Positions 1 through 10,049 of a stretch of 26,135 nucleotides of DNA are shown one piece after another. The DNA lies in assembly GCA_027600665.1 (NCBI GenBank), contig JADGJL010000298.1, positions 1-26,135 of the forward strand, given 5' to 3'. Made by a program: the position numbers and the translations under genes. Position 1 is the stretch's first letter, and the number at the start of each line of letters is the position of its first letter. The notes under the pieces are model-generated. The model saw only the letters and a program-made list of their open reading frames with translations. It did no database searches and was not told the origin of the DNA. The stretch comes from Irineochytrium annulatum (lineage: Eukaryota; Chytridiomycota; Chytridiomycetes; Chytridiales; Chytridiaceae).

Positions 1-748
1 GGCCCCAACTACTCGCCCTGCGTCGGCCGCGTTCTTGCCGCACTGCGCGAGAAGAATGTTCCGTTTGAGCAGATCCCGGTCGACCTCCTCAAGGGCGAGC
101 ACAAACACGCCTCGTTCATGGCCCTACAGCCCTTCGGCCAGGTGCCCGTCCTCGACGACGATGGTTCGTCTTTGTTTATTTCTAATAAGCATGATACTGA
201 TTATCCTCGCCGAACAACACAGGTCTGATTCTCTTCGAGTCTCGCGCCATCTGCCGCTACATCGCGACCAAGTACCGTGACCAGGGCGCCGACCTCCTGG
301 CCGACAAGTCCGACGCCGAGACGCGCGCCATGATGGAAGTTTGGTCATCGGTTGAGACGACCGACTTTGACGCGCGCGCGTCCAAGCTCGTAGGCGAGCT
401 TGTCTTCAAAAAGTTTTTCGGAAAGGGGGAGCCGGACCACGAAGCCGCCAAGGTTCACAGGGCTAGCCTTGACAAGATCCTGGACATCTACGAAACGCGT
501 CTGAGCGGGAGGGAATATCTTGCCGGGGATGTGTGAGTTGGACTTTGATTGTGGAAAAGCGTCAAAATGGGCGTATCTCACAGATGTCTGTCTCGAATAG
601 GTACACGTTGGCTGACCTTTACCATTTGACGTACACGAACTACATTTTCGCCGCCGGACAGGGTGACGCTATTACCTCGCGCCCGAACGTCAAGGCGTGG
701 TGGGAGCGCATTTCATCTAGGCAGGCTTGGGTGGCATCTAAGCCCTAG
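1..748 (+). CDS. glutathione S-transferase, 5' end cut by window edge
   Basis: Conjugates glutathione to electrophiles; a cytosolic detoxification enzyme. Exons 1-163, 223-532 and 601-748, with introns 164-222 and 533-600, give 206 residues ending in TAG. The N-terminal thioredoxin-fold half shows SPCVGRVLAAL near residues 5-15, the likely catalytic Ser/Cys region. It is followed by QPFGQVPVL with the cis-proline that binds the glutathione backbone, and by ESRAICRYIATKY, the classic Glu-Ser glutathione-binding motif. The helical C-terminal half ends in RPNVKAWWERISSRQAW, typical of the phi/Ure2-like fungal group. Family members are about 210 residues, so only the start codon and a few residues lie outside the window. 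The family assignment is secure. The substrate cannot be told. Confidence 0.95.
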
Positions 749-1496
749 GCGTGGCGAGAAAAGGCCTTTTTTTTCCTGTTCTGTCTATTGACGTTTTTTC
801 ATTTCTATCTCTTCTTGCATGTTTGCCGTCGACCATAGCTTTGCCCCATTTCTCTGGTGTTATATGTGGAGTTCTCGGTGGTGTCATTCTCTACATCCCT
901 GTATTCGTCACTATGCTGCCCATTGTCTCATGTTCGGTCGTAAGCAATGGCTCTAGGTGTAATATATTACTCGGATTTTTTACTGTCAATCACTCCGTGT
1001 CCTTCCTCATATTTACTGTCTGTAATAGTCAACTCGTTCGGGATTTGTTCCTTGTACATTCCCGTGCTCATTCGCTGCACTCGACACCATACTATTTTTA
1101 TGCAACGATAATGCGGCGAAATAGTTTGTGTTGCCTTTACAAGTATATGTTACAGCATGTGGTGTCCTCGGTGGCATAGGTGCGGCGTTGGGACAGGTAG
1201 TGGCTTAGGTTCTCAGTATTTAATCATCCCTCCTATGCTAAGTGTAGACTACCATGCTGAGCGACACAAGTGGCGTACCCGCACCCTCCCCCAGTCCCAA
1301 GACTATTTCAATAGTATAGGGCTCGGGGCTGACGCGATTATAGCGAATCCACAATCCACTGACGCGGCGTAGAGCCTAATTTACTTGGTTTTCTCTCCGC
1401 GTTCTTCCCAAATGAGAGCTAGTCAACACCAGTTTAATGCAACATATGCCTTGGGATTATTGACTGTAACCAGGCTTACGGAATTGCAGATCGACG
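749..1496. other. intergenic region, no supported gene
   Basis: Follows the transferase stop and precedes the next gene. It begins with a T-rich stretch that fits a 3' untranslated region. The long open frame from 751 to 1179 starts only at GTG, is rich in Phe, Leu and Ser, and matches no family I know. A 48-codon ATG frame at 1412-1558 overlaps the next gene and is discussed in the findings. No RNA gene or repeat was recognised. Confidence 0.6.
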
Positions 1497-3629
1497 ATGT
1501 GCCGAAATTTGACATCGGACCACGATCATTTGATGGGCCCCCCACCCCTCCCGTCTAAGGCCTCGTCCTCAGCGAGGCCGCCCCCGCGGTCGGTCAAGGT
1601 CAAGCGAATGTCCCCTGGGGCTATCTTGAGGGAGCTCCAGAGCTTCCAGGACACCACCGTGATCGGCAGGCAGAGGCTGGACGTTGACATGGGCTTGATC
1701 AGGGACGAGGCGACTTGGTGAGAACTTGGTCGCGGTGGCATATTCGTCAAAGAAGATATGCTGATCCATCTTCATTATATCAGGATTGACCGAATCGCCT
1801 TGGAACGCAAGGCGGAGAGGGAGTGGAGCGACCGGTGGGGCAGCCTAAATGATCCTCGGTTGTATCTCGGGGAGGACGCGCCGGACAAGTGGGCGCCTCA
1901 GAAGCTGGTAATGCACCTGAAACCTTTCAGACCCACGCGAGACTGTGGTCTTGTTTTGTAGAGTGACTGACGAGCACCTTGCCAGCCATCAAAATGGTCC
2001 CCCTTTAACGTCGCCCCTAACGCGGACATGGACCGCCTCATGAAGATCGCGCTTTCGAACCGAGCAGTGCCTGGACACGTCGAGCCCACTTGGAAGATTA
2101 CGGGCGAGCGTCACAAGTACAGGAGCCAGCTTGCAAAGGCCGCCGAACCGACCCAGCGGCGGTCCACCGCTTCTTTGAAAACACCACCTAAGCGTCGTTC
2201 GGCTCAAGCCGGTGCCATCGGTGTCGTGGGCGTGCGTGGGTTGCCTCAGGCGTGGGGCGGGGCCGTGAGCCGGTCGACGTCGCCGTCCGCGTCGTCGTCA
2301 GCGGGTCGACGGACGCCCAGCGGACAGACTAGCGTGCACGCGGGGTCCGCGACGGGCAAGCTGAGCCACTATGAGGTTGAAGCGCTGTTGTGTCCAAGGA
2401 CGTTTAAGGAAAGGGCGAGGACTGCGCAGGAGAGAGGCGGGGACGGTCGGCCGTCCATGCAGCAGACCGTGGAGGCTGACCGGAGATCGACGGCGGGAAA
2501 GAGCGGGAGAAGTGCGGTTCGGAGGGGAAATCCGATGGATGTGGAAAGGGAGAGGCAGAGACGAGAGAGAGCGTCGTCTGCTGCTCGGACAGCGTCCGCG
2601 CATAAGAATAGCATGGGGAAAAAGGAGACGAGAGGCAGGGCGAGGTCGGCTTCCGCTCAGTCGATTGCTAATGCGGCAGCGTCAGAGCGGAAGTCGGAGG
2701 AAGAGATACGGGCGGCCACTCCAATGGTGTTCATGAGGTCGAGCACACCGTTCAGTGAGGCCAGGGGAGGGGTATCGTCGTCAACGTCAGTAACGGGCGG
2801 GGTACCGTTGTCGACGTCAGTTAGGGACGGGGCCATAGTGAAACCTAATGAAAGGGATTTCAATAATGGTCACAGGGTTCCGACGCCGGTTCCACCTACC
2901 CGCGGGCAGACGCCCGCACCCGCCGGAGACGACGATGACGAATATTTCGATTTGAACCTCGAGCCATACGCGTCAAACGACCCAACCTCGCTCGCACCCT
3001 GCCTCTCAGTAACCCCACTTGCCGTGCCCGGATATTCCCGCCCGTCAACCTCCTGCTCCAGCCGCCCCTCCACCTCCCTCTCTATCCGCCCACCCACATC
3101 CCTCTCCATTCTCGAGCAGCACCATCATAGCCGTCCAGCCTCACCCGCGCAGCACTCCCGCCCCTCATCGCCATCCCGGCCTGCGTCCCGCGCCTCCACT
3201 ATGGCCCGCTTCGGCCAAATTAGCGCCGGAGGCGGTGCGGATTCGGACGACGACGGCGATGAAGACGATGCGCGGTCGTGCGCCAGCGTCACGAGCACGG
3301 CGACGGCACGCGCGGGCGTAGCAGAGGCGTGGCGGCACCTGCACGCTTCGCGCGTGCCCGGTGCGCAGACGCGGTACGGGTTCCCGCCGACAACGAGCAG
3401 GGAGTACGGGTGGAGCTGGGTTGGTGCTGCGACCTTGAACGGTCACAGCGGTGGCGGCAGTATTGGCGGAGGCGCGAGGGGTTGGGTCGGTGGAGTTGGG
3501 GGCAAGACGACGACGGTGGTGCATGGGAGGCCCTTGGAGATGTTTAGCACGTCGGCACATTTCGCAAGGGAAGCGTGGAAGAGGCATTTAGAGGCGAGTA
3601 AAGGGGTTGTGGAGGAAATTGAGGGATGA
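1497..3629 (+). CDS. large disordered protein with FAM183/CFAP144-like ends
   Basis: Exons 1497-1717, 1784-1907 and 1986-3629 join in phase to 662 residues. Introns are 66 and 78 bp. An N-terminal block at residues about 75-150 has IDRIALERKAEREW and, later, ADMDRLMKIALSNRAVP. A C-terminal block from about residue 577 has RYGFPPTTSREYGW, then RPLEMFSTSAHFAREAW. These resemble, in order, the conserved pieces of the small ciliary protein FAM183/CFAP144: the helical N-terminus, the DxxFLxxI helix, the Y-x-P-x-T-x(3)-E-x-G-W motif and the final helix with Trp. About 400 Ser/Arg/Pro-rich residues separate the blocks, whereas the animal protein is about 130 residues. If the match is right, it would sit in the flagellar axoneme. 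The start is uncertain because an overlapping upstream frame (1412-1558) reads into it. The gene model is much firmer than the name. Confidence 0.55.
2771..2830 (+). repeat. two-copy 30-bp imperfect tandem repeat inside a coding region
   Basis: GGTATCGTCGTCAACGTCAG at 2771 recurs as GGTACCGTTGTCGACGTCAG at 2801. It encodes a ten-residue Ser/Thr/Val/Gly unit twice in the disordered middle of the 1497-3629 protein. A second Ser/Pro repetition, SRPSTS-like, follows at about 3035-3110. Confidence 0.7.
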
Positions 3630-4092
3630 TTGGCAGGACACGACGAACAGTATAATTTTTTTCCGATGTGAGCTACAAACCTACAGTAACATTAGTGCAT
3701 ATTATTATTGAACAATGAAGATGTACTTCGTAGTATTATGTCACAAGATAGAGAATCATGAAGAACAACAAAGACAGAACTGTAGGAAATACACATTGCT
3801 TAAGTCCTAAATTGTCAATCAGGCTCGAAGCCTAAATGCTTCGCTTTCCACTCACCAAGCGCGTTCCTTTGGCTGGCGCGCTGCGTGGGGGGGGGCGCCC
3901 CCTGGTCGTTCGGCTAGCAGGTCCACGGGTGCTGACGTGGCTACCCGAGCCCGATCGCGCGGGCTGACGACCAAGCGTGGGGACCCCGGGAGCCTGCAGC
4001 CCTCCCTGGCTTCTTTGGTCTCTCCGTCGTCAACCACCGCCGTCATCCATAACAACCGCCATCCGGGACAACCCGCCGCTCCGATCGCCGCG
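3630..4092. other. intergenic region between two tandem genes
   Basis: AT-rich up to about 3840, fitting a 3' untranslated region, then abruptly GC-rich with a run of nine G at about 3889. It should hold the promoter of the gene starting at 4093. No TATA-like element or RNA gene was recognised. An in-frame GTG at 3937 extends the next frame upstream but is not a likely start. Confidence 0.5.
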
Positions 4093-5021
4093 ATGCACAC
4101 CAACGCAGTCGCCCACCTCGACTCCCACTTCGCAAACTTCGCCTCCGTCATCCTAGCCGCCGCGGCAGCGCCGGTGGCGGAACGGCGGCAGCTCCCCGAC
4201 GCACCAGCACCGGCTCTCCCCGAGACCGTCGACACGCGGCCGCCGTGGCTCTCGTACGATGCGGCAATCACGGCGTCGGTGGTCTCGCCAAACAACGTGC
4301 AACTCATGACTCCCACGGACGACTCGGACGGCGATGGGCCTTCCACCGGGCATCTCGTCTCCGTGGCCGACAAGCCGACGGCCAAACCGACGGCGGCGTC
4401 GCCGGCCTCGACTAAAAAAGCGACGGATGGTCCCGGTTCATCGCAGGCGTTGACGCCAGCGCTGGCGTCGGGCGGGGCTGGCGCCTCGCCGACGCCTTCT
4501 GCCGCGCCGGGGGGCTGCGACATGAGCGTAAGTTTTGATCAATCAAAGAATGTTTGGTTACCGGCGATAAGAAATGCTCACGTTGCCACCGTAGGCCGCT
4601 ACCAGGTGCGTGGAGGGCAACATGGGATCGATCATCTCCTGCGACATGGACATGAAGTGCCTGTGCCCGGCTTTTGCGAGCGACCTTTCTTGGTAGGCCT
4701 TATTCATGTGATACGTGTTGCTAAGGAAAGGACAGCTTAACGTCATGCCCTGGCTACTCGCAAGCCTTGTCGGGCTCGAACCCGCAGCTCTCGGCCGCCT
4801 CCGTGGCCTGCGACATCCTGCCCAGCGCGGCTTCTCCCTCTGTACGTTTTTTTATATTAATCTTGAGCCCGCAGACGTTGACTCCTGCCAAAATTTCCTA
4901 TCTGTAGAATGGCCAGGCGCTCACAAGCGTTCGATTAAAGGCGAGCGGCGCTACGAAAAGGACAGGCGTGGGGAAGATGCTGATGATTCTGGGGGTCGCT
5001 GCGATGATGTTGCTGATTTGA
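4093..5021 (+). CDS. CFEM-like eight-cysteine cell-surface protein, probable GPI anchor
   Basis: Exons 4093-4527, 4595-4692, 4736-4841 and 4908-5021 join in phase to 250 residues. Introns are 67, 43 and 66 bp. The start is followed by a hydrophobic Ala-rich segment (FANFASVILAAAAAPVA) that could be a signal peptide, then about 110 Ala/Pro/Ser/Thr-rich residues. Eight cysteines follow at 142, 150, 161, 167, 169, 178, 182 and 203, including DMDMKCLC. This is the Asp-then-C-x-C core of CFEM domains, fungal extracellular modules that in some members bind haem through the Asp. The C-terminus has small residues (ASGAT), a basic spacer and a hydrophobic tail, as in GPI signals. First-pair spacing (C-x7-C) is longer than the usual C-x3-C. 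The domain lies after the low-complexity segment, the reverse of the common order. The N-terminus is the least certain part. Confidence 0.68.
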
Positions 5022-5620
5022 TTAACTGTCTTTCTGCCGTGTTTTGATTCATTGCTTTTTGTTTCTCGTATTCATTTCATTGCGTTGCATGCTATTTAAC
5101 TTTTGTTGTGTTTAAGTGTCACGCGTTCGTATACTTCTGCTTGTCATCGGTTTTGTTGTCCTTTTTTTCCATTATTGTCTTTGGCTTTTGGGGTGTGTGC
5201 GTTCATTATTGTACACTCAAACGCCATTCGTGGCCGCGTCATTTAAACACTGGAGCATCAATACAAAAAGTAACCCTATTGTGTGCGTTGCTCAGCTGAA
5301 CTGTCAGAGCCACTTATTGGTACGGTAACAATAACAATACTAGAATATCCTATTGATGTATCATGCTGTTGTTGGAGCATGGTCAGGGCGCTTAACAAGG
5401 ATATGAAGTTGAGGTTCCAATGCAGAGAAATATGACGCATCTCATTATATGATAAGCAAGATTGAATAAGAATAGAAGCGTTGGCGACGATAATAAGGAT
5501 ATGACCACGAATAGGCCACAGAAATGCGATGCGATTGCTAGCCGCTCCATATACACTCACGAACTCGATCCAGCCGGGCGACGCCGCGCCACCCCAAGCG
5601 CTTTCCCAAACTACCCAGCG
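5022..5620. other. intergenic region between convergent genes
   Basis: Holds the two facing 3' untranslated regions of the CFEM-like gene and the glycosyltransferase. The sequence is T-rich at 5040-5200 and AT-rich to about 5480. No conserved frame, RNA gene or repeat was recognised. Confidence 0.6.
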
Positions 5621-7651
5621 CTAATTGATCAAGCACCTCCCCTCTTTAACCTTCCACATATCCACGCCCTCGAACGCAAGCGTCTTGTTATCGCTCCACG
5701 GCCAAAAACCCCTCTGAAGATCCCTCCCGCTCGGCCTCGTCTCCTTCCAGTAGTTCGGGTGGTACAACACCTCCCTCTCCCCACGCTCCTCCAGCTCCTC
5801 CCGGTATCGATGGAATCCCGGACCGCGAGTCCCGATGGGCGCGTACTCGGGCAGCGCGTTCGCGTACGCGGCCTGACTCAGGATCCGGACGCGGATGACG
5901 CCATCGACGTCCGATGCAGGGAGAGGGGGGTAAAGCTCCTCAGGCTTGACGGGGGACTCGATCTCGTCGGCCGTGTTGTCGAAGGATGGGCCGACATCAC
6001 GGTTGCCGCCCATGCCGAACCACTGCGCAATCAGGGACCATCCAGACGGGCCATTGCCGCCGCCGCCGCCGCCGGCGATCGGACGCGCCGCGGGCAGAAA
6101 GGGCTTCCGCCGCCGCATGCCGGCCGGCAAGGGGTCGACGAGCACGGCCTCGAGCTCGTCCCCATTGAGGAGCTGGACGATGCCGCGCTGGTCATTGAGG
6201 CGACGGGAGCGGAGCAAAGAGAAGAGCGCGGCCGACCGGCTGTTAGCGCGGGCCCAGAAAAAGCCGCCGCAGATTTTGGGGACGCGGGGCTCACCCTCGA
6301 AGGGGTCCCTTAAGAGGTGATAGAGGGAGCGGGCGTCGGTGGAGTAAATCAGGTCCGGGGTTGCGCGATAGATGTCCGTGCCGTTGATGGCGGAACTAGG
6401 GGCGACGGAGGAGGAGTTGGATGCGAGGAGGGAGGGGGGGACGCCGTGGGGTAGGTTCAGGTCGGTGAAGGGGTTTGAGAGGAAGTAGATGTCGGCGTCG
6501 GAGAAGAGGAAGTTTAGGCCCAAGGTAGACGTAAGGCGAACAAAGAACTGTAAAGCAACGTAGATGGCCGGTTAGTAGATGATTAGCGGCACGGCAGAAA
6601 GATCACTCACATCAAGACGAAGGTCCATCATGTGGTCGTAACCCGACGCGTCGCCGGCCCAATTCACGAGGCCCGCCTTCTTTGTCGACAGACTCGCGTC
6701 GTAGTAGATCCCAAAGAGTCTCGGCGGTGTCGCAGCCGACGCGTACATCTTGGTGCCAAGGTCCGATTCCTTGTTTTCCGCGTCCTTGGCGCGACTCCTA
6801 GCACCATTTTTACTCCTGCGTCCGTCGTCTCCTCTCTTCATCAGAAGCGAGCCTTCCAGCAAGCCCTGTCTCATATCCTCCAGCCTCTCGGCCGCCTCCT
6901 TGTCCATTGCCCAAAACACAAGATGGTCCAGGATCGACGACGAGGTCCCATCGCCAGCCGCGAACCCGGCCTCAGCTCGATCCACGTTCCTGATCAGCGA
7001 GCAAACCATGTTCATGGCCAGCTCCATCGCGCCCGAGTTGATGGACACAACCATGAACGTGTCGTGCACCGGGTGCGACCTGGACCGGAACCAGGCCTGC
7101 TCACGCGCGTGGTCCGCGTTGTCGGCCTCGGTGTGATCAAAGCGCGCGGCGGGCTGCGGGGCTGCCGGCCGATCGAGCCGGTTAGATGTGGCGGGTGCGG
7201 GCGGCGACGATGCCCGTTGAGGCACCGGGGTCGCCGACGCGGGCGGTGCCGGTGCTGCGGCCGAGCCGACGGAGGTGGAGAGCGTCACGTACGAGGTCGC
7301 CGTGAGGAGTGCAGCGCAGACGAGGCCGAGAAAGGCCAGGATGCGGGCGTTTCGAAGGCGCATCGTGGCGGCAGGCGGCTTGCCAACGTAGCGAGGCTTT
7401 GAGAGGAGGGAGGAGGTGCCGATGTCCATCTCCCGGTCGTCGTCGTCGGTGTCAATCGAGAGGGCGTGAGTGTTGGACGAGGGCTTCCGAGCCGGCGAAG
7501 CGCACTGGTCCTCGTCATCCAGAGTCAGTGCCAGTTCGTCAGGGCCGCGGGATCGAGACCTCGAGCCGGCGGCCCGGGCGCGGTGCTGGAAGTCGTGCGA
7601 GTGAATACGGGACTGCGAAGGCAGGACGGCGTCGCCGTCATTGGGCCTCAT
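5621..7651 (-). CDS. type II membrane nucleotide-diphospho-sugar transferase (PF03407-like)
   Basis: Exon 1 is 7651-6611 and exon 2 is 6547-5621, with a 63-bp intron at 6548-6610; the product is 655 residues. A cytosolic, Ser/Arg/Asp-rich N-terminus of about 100 residues precedes one membrane span at about 103-124. A Pro/Ala stem and a lumenal catalytic domain follow, the layout of Golgi glycosyltransferases. The domain opens with DTFMVVSINSGAMELAMNMV and contains FSDADIYFLSNPF with the metal-binding DxD at residues 364-366. This segment is typical of the nucleotide-diphospho-sugar transferase family PF03407. GGFFWARANSRSAALF follows, another family landmark. A Gly/Pro-rich insertion lies near the C-terminal third. 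The start at 7651 is the first ATG. Donor sugar and acceptor cannot be inferred; surface-glycan or glycoprotein assembly is the likely setting. Confidence 0.85.
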
Positions 7652-7938
7652 CGTCAACAGTGGAAACGTGGAAACAGCACTTGCACGGTTTTCACTTGGT
7701 GGCTTGCTCGACCGCGAGAATATGAGACGAGGCGTTCCATCAACGGCTGAGAGGCCAAGCCCGCATAAATGTCATCGGCTGGCGTCGTCTTGTTGTTAGG
7801 CTTCCTCTGTGCCGCCTTGTTGGTACCCTGCCTGCATCCGCCGGCTCTACGGCAGAGCGCCGCGCGCGTTCGCGGAGGATGCCGTTGCAAGTCTGGCGTC
7901 CATGTGGGCTAAAATGATTTTTTTGCACTACGGCCAAA

Positions 7939-8322
7939 TCAAGTGAAAGCTTCATTGGAAGCCCGCAGCTCATTTACACTATCCTCTAACTTTGTTAATT
8001 GAGGTATCGACATCGTTGACAACTGCAGCTCCAGTTCTGCAAACTTGACTAATTTTGCCTGCTGAGTGATTTTGATGTCGATGTTGTTGGAATAGCCGTT
8101 AACAGCCTGCAACTATGTTAGCGTAGTCCGATATTTCGTGATTGCTTTATCCTTGATAAGGAAGCAGCTCTGGTTATGCGCAACGAAAGTCAACTTAATG
8201 CCAAGAGCCGCAATTCCACATGCACCGTCAGCTTGGAAGGCCAAAGCAGCGGTCCGGTTTAGTCCCAACGCGGCCGTCTCCTTCGCAAGAGAACTAAGGT
8301 TCTGGGTGAACGCGATGGGCAT
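7939..8322 (-). CDS. small unrecognised two-exon gene
   Basis: Exon 1 is 8322-8185 and exon 2 is 8106-7939, with an intron at 8107-8184 (GTTGCG...GCTAACATAGTTGCAG, a canonical CTAAC branch site before CAG). Both exons are phase 0 and give 101 residues ending in TGA. An in-frame TAA lies upstream of the ATG, supporting that start unless another intron exists. The N-terminal half is Ala/Leu-rich with one Cys (ADGACGIAALGIKLTF). The C-terminal half is helical and polar (ITQQAKLVKFAELELQL, then PQLTKLEDSVNELRAS), possibly a short coiled coil. No signal peptide or membrane span is seen. I do not recognise a family. It lies 287 bp downstream of the glycosyltransferase start. It could also be a surviving piece of a larger decayed gene. 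Confidence 0.45.
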
Positions 8323-8693
8323 GCAGACGTCGTGTGTCAATTTCGATTAATCTTGTTTGTTGCGACCACGTTAACGAGCCGCGATCCCCATCGCAATCCG
8401 CCCCGGCAATCGTCAGCTGCACGGCACCGAGGACTTCTCCATCTGATCATCCCGGTCCTCAGAGAGCGGTCGCGTTCCGAACGGCAACTCCGTAGAGGAG
8501 CACCCCGCCCACTCGCGAAAAGCTGGGGAAAGCGGCGCCCGCCACCACCACCCCGAACCCGATCGTCGGGAGTGTCCTCCCGACCCTCATCTCCTTCCCC
8601 ATCCCACTCGGCGGCGGCCCGCCCCGTCAGCCCATCAAGAGGAAGAGCAGCAGGCCCCGTTTGCCCGCGGGCACGGGGGGTGACTCCGCCGGG
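8323..8693. other. divergent intergenic region, partly open in frame with the next gene
   Basis: Separates the start of the small minus-strand gene from the chosen start of the SLC35F6-like gene. From 8496 to 8693 the transporter frame stays open and reads like coding sequence (IVGSVLPTLISFPIPLGG). It is preceded by TAG at 8493-8495, which could be a 3' splice site. A first exon might therefore lie further upstream. Confidence 0.45.
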
Positions 8694-10049
8694 ATGTGGC
8701 CCAGCAAGATCGTGTTCCACCAGGTTTTGTTCCTGGTTACCGGGATGGCGAAGTGAGTTCGTCGCGGGCTTCCGCAATTCCTGTTTTTGCATGGGGGCGT
8801 CGGACCTGAATTATAAAAGCACACTTGGGGCACAGTGGCTCAAGTACGCCGGCGCGGCCAACTCGCACTCGTTTTTGACGATCCTGGTGCAGTACCTCGG
8901 CATGCTGTCCGTCATATTCCTGCCTCTACCGGTGGACGAGGCTGGGGTTGCACCGCCTGTGCTCGACGCCACTCCCGTGAAGTTCCGAGGGAAGGAGGGG
9001 CTCTGGCAACGGTTTAAGGCTCATGTGGACTCGCTGGGCGAGGTCTCGCATAGGGGCGTGCTGGGCGTTTCGGTGTTCGAGGTCGGGGGTAACGTCGTCC
9101 TGGCGGCGGGGTTGTTTTTGACGGGATCGGGCCTATATATGGTGGTTGGTAGCATACGCATAATTTTTCTTTTGCACTTATGAAATTAATCACCGCTTAA
9201 ACAGCTCTACTCGAGCATAATCGTCTTCACGGCTCTTGGTAATCGGGTCTTTTTGAAGCGGACTATGTCGATTCGGCAGTGGGCCGCTGTTTTAACTATT
9301 AGTATTGGATTATCCCTTACGTCTATTGGGATGGACAAGCACGATAACCATAAACGTGAGTTCGGCAATTTGGCTCTTTCTCGTGTGATTAAGCTGTTAC
9401 AGCCGACGAGGAACCTTCGAACCATCGCGTCGCTCTCGGTATCTTCGTCAGCCTCCTAGGCACCTGGATCCACTCTTGGGTCTACACCCTAAACGATCAC
9501 CTTCTTTCAAACGGCGCGACCGCGTCACCACCCCGCGCGCAATGCGTCTGGGTCGGCTTCTATTCGACCACTTTGACGGCGTGCCTGATCCTCATCTTCT
9601 CCGTCCCGACCCTGATCGCCATGCTGCCCCAGCTCTCCTCCCCTTCCGTCGCGCTCATGTACCTGTTCCTCATGCTCTGCAGCCTCGGCCACTCGGTCTC
9701 GTATTTCGAGCTCGTCGGCAGCACCGGCGGCGTCGCGACGGGCGTCATCCAGGCGCTCCGGGCCGTCGGCGTGTTCGGGCTCAGCCACCTGTGGTACTGC
9801 GGGAGGGACGAGGCCCAGTGCTACACGGGGTGGAAGGGCGTCGCGACCGTTGTCGTCGTAAGCGGCGTGATGGCGTTCGCGTGGGCCAAGAGCCTAGATG
9901 ACGCGGCCGAGAAGGGGATGAGCGGGGGAAAGGCGGGGAGGGGTGTGGTTGGGGGCACGCGGTTGTATGAGGAGGTGGCGCTGGAGGATTTCCATGATGC
10001 GGAGGACGGGTTTCTGGAAGACGAGGAGCGCGGCAGGACTGTTGCATAA
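8694..10049 (+). CDS. SLC35F6: SLC35F6-like multi-pass membrane transporter
   Basis: Exons 8694-8752, 8820-9144, 9205-9355 and 9403-10049 join in phase to 393 residues. Introns are 67, 60 and 47 bp. About ten membrane spans are visible, as in the drug/metabolite transporter superfamily. Span 1 carries FLVTGMANTLGAQWLKYAG. The later segment SSIIVFTALGNRVFLKRTMS, followed by the next span and GMDKHDNHK, matches the layout of animal SLC35F6 (VTG-x-x-NTL-x-A-x-W near the start, IIVFTGLFSV-x-FL-x-R in the middle, SKHDSQHK after span 5). Human SLC35F6 is a lysosomal/mitochondria-associated protein of unsettled substrate. The C-terminus is Gly-rich, then acidic (EEVALEDFHDAEDGFLEDEE). The start at 8694 puts ten residues before span 1, as in the animal protein, but the frame is open further upstream. 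The 5' splice site of intron 2 could also be one codon earlier. Confidence 0.83.

Noticed and set aside
751..1179. 142-codon plus-strand frame after the glutathione S-transferase
   Set aside because: Starts only at GTG, begins two bases after the stop codon, has T-rich 3'-untranslated character, and shows no family motif or splice support.
3852..4523. 223-codon antisense frame over the CFEM-like gene
   Set aside because: Shadow of the Ala/Pro/Ser-rich first exon; the sense strand yields the eight-cysteine domain and GPI-like tail after splicing.
8140..8165. Shared 13-mer ATCCTTGATAAGG near 8150 and near 22358
   Set aside because: No similarity beyond the 13 bases; a match of this length is expected by chance in a window this size.
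8332..8800. Long plus-strand frame rich in Arg, Ser and Pro before the transporter
   Set aside because: Composition is typical of an out-of-frame reading of GC-rich DNA; the transporter's first membrane span lies in another frame of the same bases.
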